Source: Benincasa hispida (lineage: Eukaryota; Streptophyta; Magnoliopsida; Cucurbitales; Cucurbitaceae). Taken from it: a DNA stretch of 64,000 bases. Position numbers and translations under genes: made by a program. This document shows positions 58,637-64,000 of the stretch, piece after piece (the first letter of the stretch is position 1; every line of letters begins with the position of its first letter). The stretch covers positions 43,010,700-43,074,699 of the forward strand of contig NC_052353.1 in NCBI RefSeq assembly GCF_009727055.1, read 5' to 3'. Under the pieces are notes generated by a model. It was not told where the DNA came from. It did not search any database and worked only from the letters and a program-made list of their open reading frames with translations.

Positions 58637-59270
58637 GACACTTTGCGAAATCATAATTATGAAATTCAAGAAAAGATACAATGTGAATAAATTTTCAAAA
58701 TTTGTAGATGGGATGTTAATAATAATAATAATATTTGTTATTTACCAAAATTAACAATAAACTAATAGAATAAATTAATGAGGTTCGGACTTTTGTTGAT
58801 TCTATTCGTGATCTCCTCTATTATGGGTCTATTCTTGGTTTTCTTTGAACTAACCAAAGAGTAATCCTTTGCTCATAAGTTAGCTACACAGGCTCAAAGC
58901 TTAGTGTTTTTCGCAATCCGGCTTAAAGAACATCTTCTTTGGTTGGTTTTTGCCTTTCATTTTGATTCGATTTGTTATTAAGTCTTCCTTTTTACTGTTA
59001 TACCCAACAAAAAAAATAATTTTAAAGTTTGTTGGAAGCTTGGAGAGTAAATTTTGTTAGAGAATTCAACCTAATTTGTTAAAGTGTTTTATATTATGTT
59101 TTAAATGGATATGGTAGCATCAATTATGATAAATTGCCTTGGTGAATTAATTTTATCTTGCTGTAATATTTTTCCTCTGGCTATATTTTATTGCTTAGGT
59201 ATGGGTTGTTATTCACTCTCCAATAGTGTTTCTTCCATTTATATGATCTTTTGAATAGATAAAAATCGTT
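58637..59270. repeat. block R, right arm, distal part
   Basis: Reverse complement of 7600-8247. Long shared strings include gaataaattttcaaaattt (58686) and atggtagcatcaattatgataaattgcctt (59107). Beyond about 59270 the arms differ: copy C's promoter here, the PLP scrap on the left. Confidence 0.85.
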
Positions 59271-59604
59271 CTTCCAAAAACTTTAACTTCAAAAAGTAAA
59301 GCGTACACATTAAAAAAAGAACAAAAATACAAAATATTAACTACACTCAAGTTGAATCACAAATTATATTTCTTAAAATATCTTGTACCATCATTCTCAC
59401 CCACTTGTTCTATTAAAAATATCATAAACCCATACAACTTAAAAAAGCAATTGAAAAATTAACATCCAAAGAAAATTTCATGAAACCCAATTAATTAAAA
59501 TAATTGACAATCATAAAAAGCAAAAATCCATGAAAAATGAAATCCAAATCAAACAAAACCCACACTATCGCACACTTCCCATTTCTTATCCGAATTAACC
59601 AAAA
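59271..59604 (+). promoter_or_regulatory. upstream region of transporter copy C
   Basis: AT-rich, no obvious TATA box in a good position; the cacactatcgcacacttcccatttc stretch lies just before the ATG. It is not similar to the A/B promoter by eye. Confidence 0.45.
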
Positions 59605-61305
59605 ATGGGCGGCCGGAAAGGTGAGATTTCTTCAACTTCCGGCCTCCAAGTCCCCTTAATTAAACACCTCCATCCTCCCAATAAATCCAAAACAAATTAC
59701 TTCGCTTTCCTTTGTTCAATCGTTGCTTCCATGTCTTCCGTTTTGGTTGGTTACGGTGAGAAATTTGACTTCCTATTGTTCATGCTCTGTTGTTCCTCTG
59801 TTTTTTTATTTCTGTATATTTTTGAGTTTTCAATCAGATATCGGTGTAATGAGTGGAGCTGCAATCTACATACAACAAGATTTCAACATCTCTGATGTGC
59901 AGGTGGAAATTCTGGTCGGAATCATCAGCCTTTACGCCATTATAGGCGCCGCCGCCGCTGGCATAACCTCTGATTGGCTCGGCCGCCGGTACACCATTGT
60001 TCTCTGTGCTGTCTTGTTCTTTGTCGGAGCTATTCTCATGGGTTTCGCCCCAAATTACGCCTTCCTCATGTCCGGCCGATTTGTCATCGGCATCGCTGCC
60101 GGATCTGCCGTGTTGATTGCCTCTGTGTACACTGCAGAGGTTGCTCCGACATCATCTCGCGGCTGCCTCTCCACTTTTCCTGAGGTCTGTCCAGTTCTCA
60201 ATTAAGTGCAAGGAGAGATCCGACGTTTTGATTTTGAATAGTTAGAGATTGATTAATTTTCTTGCAGGTGTTTCTTAACGTCGGCATTTTGCTTGGATAC
60301 ATTTCGAATTTTGCATTCTCCAAGCTTCCAACTCGTTTGGGGTGGCGATTTATGCTCGGAATCGGTTTAATTCCGTCAATGTTCTTAGCTGCCATCGTGA
60401 TTCTGATAATGCCGGAATCCCCACGGTGGTTGGTAATGCAGGGCCGAATCAACGAAGCCAAACAAGTCCTCATCAGAACCTCAGATTCCATCGAAGAATC
60501 TCTACAGCGCTTAGCCGACATCAAAACCGTCGTCGGAATTCCGGCGAGTTGTGAAGACAATGTCGTTCAAATCCCAAAACAGACCACCCACGGTAGCAGC
60601 GTTTGGAAGGAGCTATTCCTTCACCCAACGTCTGCTGTCCTCCACATTCTTATCACCGCCATCGGTGTCAATTTTTTCGTAGAGGCCACCGGCATGGGCG
60701 CCGTCGTTTCATACAGTCCTAGAATCTTCGAGAAGGCCGGAATCTCATCCTCCGACCACAAGCTTCTAACCACGATGGGCGTCGGCTTGACAAAGACCAT
60801 TTTCGTTTTGATCGCCACTGTCTTGTTTGACAAGATCGGACGACGGCCATTGATTCTGACGAGCATCGCCGGAAAAACGATATCGTTAATTGTTTTAGGG
60901 TCAGGGATGACGATAATTGAGGCATCGCACGAGCAAGTCACGTGGGCGGTGGGATTGTGCATTGCCATGGTGTTATCCGACGTGGCTTTTTATTCTATGG
61001 GGATGGGACCCATGTGTTACGTCATTTCAGAGATTTTTCCGTTGAAGCTACGTGCTCAAGGAATGAGCGTGGGGATGATTACAAATAGAATTATGGGTGC
61101 AATTATTACAATGACGTTTTTGTCCTTGTACCGTGCAATTTCAATTGGAGGTGCGTTCTTCCTCTATGCTGCCATTGCAGCAGTGGGTTGGGTGTTTTTT
61201 TACATTGTGTTCCCAGAGACGCGGGGGATAGAGTTGGAGGATGTAGAGGGGCTTTTTGGTAATTTTCTATGGAAGTTCTCTAACAAGGAGGATGATATTG
61301 AATGA
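59605..61305 (+). CDS. polyol/sugar proton symporter, copy C (PLT5-like, divergent)
   Basis: Exons 59605-59755, 59838-60184 and 60268-61305 give 511 aa, with GT/AG introns of 82 and 83 bp in the same phases as copy B. It is predicted to be a 12-TM proton-coupled polyol or monosaccharide importer. Signatures: GYDIGVMSGA (49-58), GITSDWLGRR (92-101), PESPRWL (215-221), DKIGRRPLIL, PETRG (482-486). The helix 7 stretch reads FFVEATGMGAVVSYS (302-316) where copies A and B have FFQEASGMNAVVLYS, so the glutamine that binds hydroxyls in sugar porters is valine, N is G and L is S. Exon 1 is 9 nt longer and the C-terminus 9 residues shorter than in B. No frame damage. Substrate range is likely altered. 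Confidence 0.92.
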
Positions 61306-62363
61306 TGTCGGACATCAATGAAAGAAAAAATACTTTGGAGTACACTTATTATATATAAGTGTGTGTATATATATATGAATGTATGTATCTATTATCTTTC
61401 TTTGTGATTGAAGAAGATGCCTGAAGATATGACAGTCCGAGTTGCACTCAAATATTACTCTCAATGAAAATATCATTATCAATGTCTATGTTGGTAAGTC
61501 AAATTTATTTTAATCATAAACTACCACTTTAAAAACATAGGTAGATAATTATAAGTGAAATATATGTGTTATTAAGAATGTGTTTGAAATACATTTTCAA
61601 ATATTTAGTTTAAAAAATAAGTCATTTTGAAATAAATTAGAGTCTTTGGAAACCACTCAAAACAAATTTTCAAGTGTATTTTAATCAACTTTTATCAAAA
61701 GTGTTTAAATAAAATGAGTTTTTTGAAAAATATTTTTTTCAAGTCAATCCAAACGGACCTTAATACAATAACAAATAACGTCAAAGACAACCAAATTGAT
61801 AAAAGAAAAAATTCTACTACACAAATACGTGATTCAATAATTAGATGATATTTTATCTTACATTAAATTTACTCGATGTTCGACTCTAATGTATTTGCAA
61901 AATCATCATCACATTAGTATACTGCTAGTATGCATACTTGAAGTTACATTATCAATTTATTAAAATTAAAATAAAACTTAAAACTAAAATAGTACTTTTT
62001 GGTTTAAATATTACTTTGATCTCTGTACTTTTGACTTTAGTTTATTTTGATCTACTTTCAAATTTTATTTTAATTCTTGAACTTCAAAAATATTCATTTT
62101 GACCTTGAATTCTTAATTTTTTTTTCCGAATGTTTCTTCTACAATTGTTATAAGAATTAACAAAAGTAGTTTAAATCATTACATATTAAATTTCTTATGA
62201 ATTTGAATATTTTAAAAATTAAATTTATAAACTAAAAAGAGACGTTATTGAAAAATAATACATAAAAATTTATGAAAATGAGATTCAACATATCACTAAA
62301 GAAAGAAAAAAAAATCAATATATGTTGTTTATACACAGTTTCCTTGAATGTTTCTTCTAGTTG

Positions 62364-62395
<32 letters not shown>

Positions 62396-63359
62396 GTTTC
62401 TTCTAAAATTGTTTAGAATAAAAGAAAGTAGTTTAAGTAAACATATTATATTTATTTAAATGTTTTAGAATTAAAATTTACAAATTAGAAAGAGACACCA
62501 ATATCATGAAGTAAAAAGTAATGAAAATGAGATTCAACATATGGTTAAAAATGATGAAAAAAAAAATTCAAGATATGTTTATAAACAACTTCCATGAATT
62601 AAATTTACACTTCATTTGACAACAATAAAAAGAAAAATCAACATAAAATTCATAAAACTTAGATAGAAAATATGGATATGAGTGATTCAACACATGGATT
62701 CTTGACTCTCCCCAAATATATTTTCTAACATTTTTTAGTATTTTCAAGATGAAATATTTACAAGGAAAGTGAACTAAAAGTAGAATAATATAGGAAAAAA
62801 GAACTTTCTTTGGTATAATTTTTTGAATACAACAAAACAAAAATAATAACTAAAAACAAAAATTAAAAGCTAATTAAAAATATTGGAGCTAAAAATGAAA
62901 AATAAAAGCAAATTAAAAATATTGGAGCTTATTTTGTGGAATCCCTCGAAGATGTCTTCTAGCTATGCTAGATCTCTGTTCAATCTTTTCATCGTCATTA
63001 AAGCAAACAAGTGCACGACTGTCTTCTTCTATATGTTTTTGTTTGTGTATAGCTTTGAACTAAGTCGTCTCAATTCACAAGTTCACGTCACTTTACAATG
63101 AGTTTTAGTTCATAATTGGTAAATGAAAAAAAATGGTAAAAGAAACCTTATTTTTATAGTTTGAAGTGATGGGAACATTACAAAAACTCTTGAAATATCA
63201 AATCATTATATAATAAATTATGATTAAAACCAAGGTCTTAATATATTATTTTAGAAGATTAAAAGCAAAAAAATTTATCAATTATACATTTTTTTAATTA
63301 ATTAAAACTAACACTTAAAAGTGTAAAAGAATGAGAAGTGTTTGGTAGAGAATGACGAT
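61306..63359. other. AT-rich 3' flank of copy C
   Basis: No gene recognised. It contains a TA-rich microsatellite (about 61355-61385), a ttactttgatctctgtactttt dispersed repeat (about 62005-62030), a T-run (about 62368-62392) and an imperfect tandem duplication of about 250-264 bp (62121-62345 and 62393-62595, sharing tgtttcttct, agaaagagac and gaaaatgagattcaacatat). Confidence 0.6.
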
Positions 63360-63767
63360 TGTTGGAATTGGTGTCTTAATTCTCCTGGAGTCTCATTGTT
63401 TTGTAAAGATACACATTGTTCAATGAATAAAATAACTGTTATTTAATTCTGGCATTTACTCATATCCAATAAACAAACCTCCTTGGTTATCTTATGTGAA
63501 CTTAAGCATATATATGTGATATACAAGTGGATCATGTCTTAAGTGATAACCTAAATCGATCTGTAGTATAAGGATTAAGATGGGATACCTGATATTGGTG
63601 ACACTATGGATACAGCCCGCTTTGTAAAGGTTTGCAAGTGTTGTAAACTACTACAGATGATAGATCCTGACCATTCATGTGAAGATGTGGAGCGAGGGTG
63701 TCCTATACAAAGAGTTTGTATAAGACCTGGACCACGAGTTGACTAGACTCTGTATATCCGTTGATAC
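63360..63767 (+). repeat. copia LTR start, truncated by another LTR
   Basis: Starts TGTTGGAATTGGTGTC. Same family as 23333-23807 (inverted) and 6303-6700. It stops at 63767 where TGTTGAGG begins. Confidence 0.75.
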
Positions 63768-64000
63768 TGTTGAGGTTGATGCCCTAAAGTCTCGTGTCCT
63801 ATAGTTTGTAAACTGTATATACGAACACCTGTGATTGTTAATATATGATATTTACTTCACATCTTGTTGTTTTGCTCGGTTATTTGTTTTATTTTCTTTA
63901 CCACAAACCAATAAACATAAAATTCCTGGTTATCTGTATGTGACTCAAGCATGTATGTGGTGACATACAAGTGGATCATGTCTTGAGTGATAACCAAAAT
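63768..64000 (+). repeat. copia LTR start running off the window
   Basis: Starts TGTTGAGGTTGATGCCC and shows the group's gtttgtaaact and tggatcatgtcttgagtgataacc motifs. It is the same subfamily as the solo LTR 39901-41886 (which starts TGTTAGGGTTGATGTCC). The element extends beyond 64000. Confidence 0.75.

Overview
This is repeat-rich nuclear DNA of a eudicot plant. A cucurbit is plausible from the style of the copia LTR families and the clustered polyol transporter genes, but that is recollection and not a search result. There is nothing bacterial: genes have introns with GT/AG borders, and at least two thirds of the 64 kb is LTR-retrotransposon sequence in several nesting layers. One undetermined base (n) lies at 23332.

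Host genes. Three paralogues of a polyol/sugar proton symporter (MFS sugar-porter superfamily, PLT5-like) share the same three-exon layout: copy A at 13596-15358 (minus), copy B at 44513-46268 (plus) and copy C at 59605-61305 (plus). B (517 aa) and C (511 aa) are intact. A has lost 4 nt in exon 1 and is out of frame. A two-exon scrap of a PLP-dependent aminotransferase-V gene with two stop codons lies at about 7254-7539.

Architecture. Copies A and B are arms of an inverted segmental duplication. Each arm holds about 0.2 kb of promoter, the gene, its 3' flank and an intergenic block R (left 7600-8500; right 46860-47176 plus 58637-59270). The spacer between the arms (15.5-44.3 kb) is filled with retroelements. 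On the right arm a Ty3/gypsy element (47177-58636, 5-bp TSD GACAC) sits inside block R, and the left arm still carries the unoccupied site at 8243-8247. The gypsy element therefore inserted after the duplication. It was then hit by a minus-strand copia element (48484-54830), which itself carries an Athila-type LTR-plus-PBS fragment (about 51157-52925). Its reverse transcriptase is split by about 0.5 kb of organellar DNA containing a plastid ycf2 fragment.

Layout. 1-3000: 3' end of a SIRE-like copia element. 3003-7113: decayed minus-strand copia element. 7254-8500: PLP scrap and block R. 8.6-13.5 kb: gypsy 5' half interrupted by a 1.9-kb non-autonomous gag-only element with about 77-bp terminal repeats. 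13.6-15.4: gene A. 15.5-19.6: plus-strand copia element. 19.6-25.1: minus-strand copia LTR and pol with LTR fragments. 25117-36402: near-complete Athila-like gypsy element. 36.4-42.3: copia LTR mosaics, including a solo LTR with perfect TSD. 44.3-46.3: gene B. 47.2-58.6: nested gypsy. 59.6-61.3: gene C. 61.3-64: AT-rich flank and LTR starts.

The only likely working host function is membrane polyol/monosaccharide uptake by copies B and C. I found no new multi-gene system. The noteworthy items are structural: the inverted duplication with an empty-site control, the organellar insertion, the gag-only short-LTR element, and palindromic ACGATCGT minisatellites in or beside copia LTRs.
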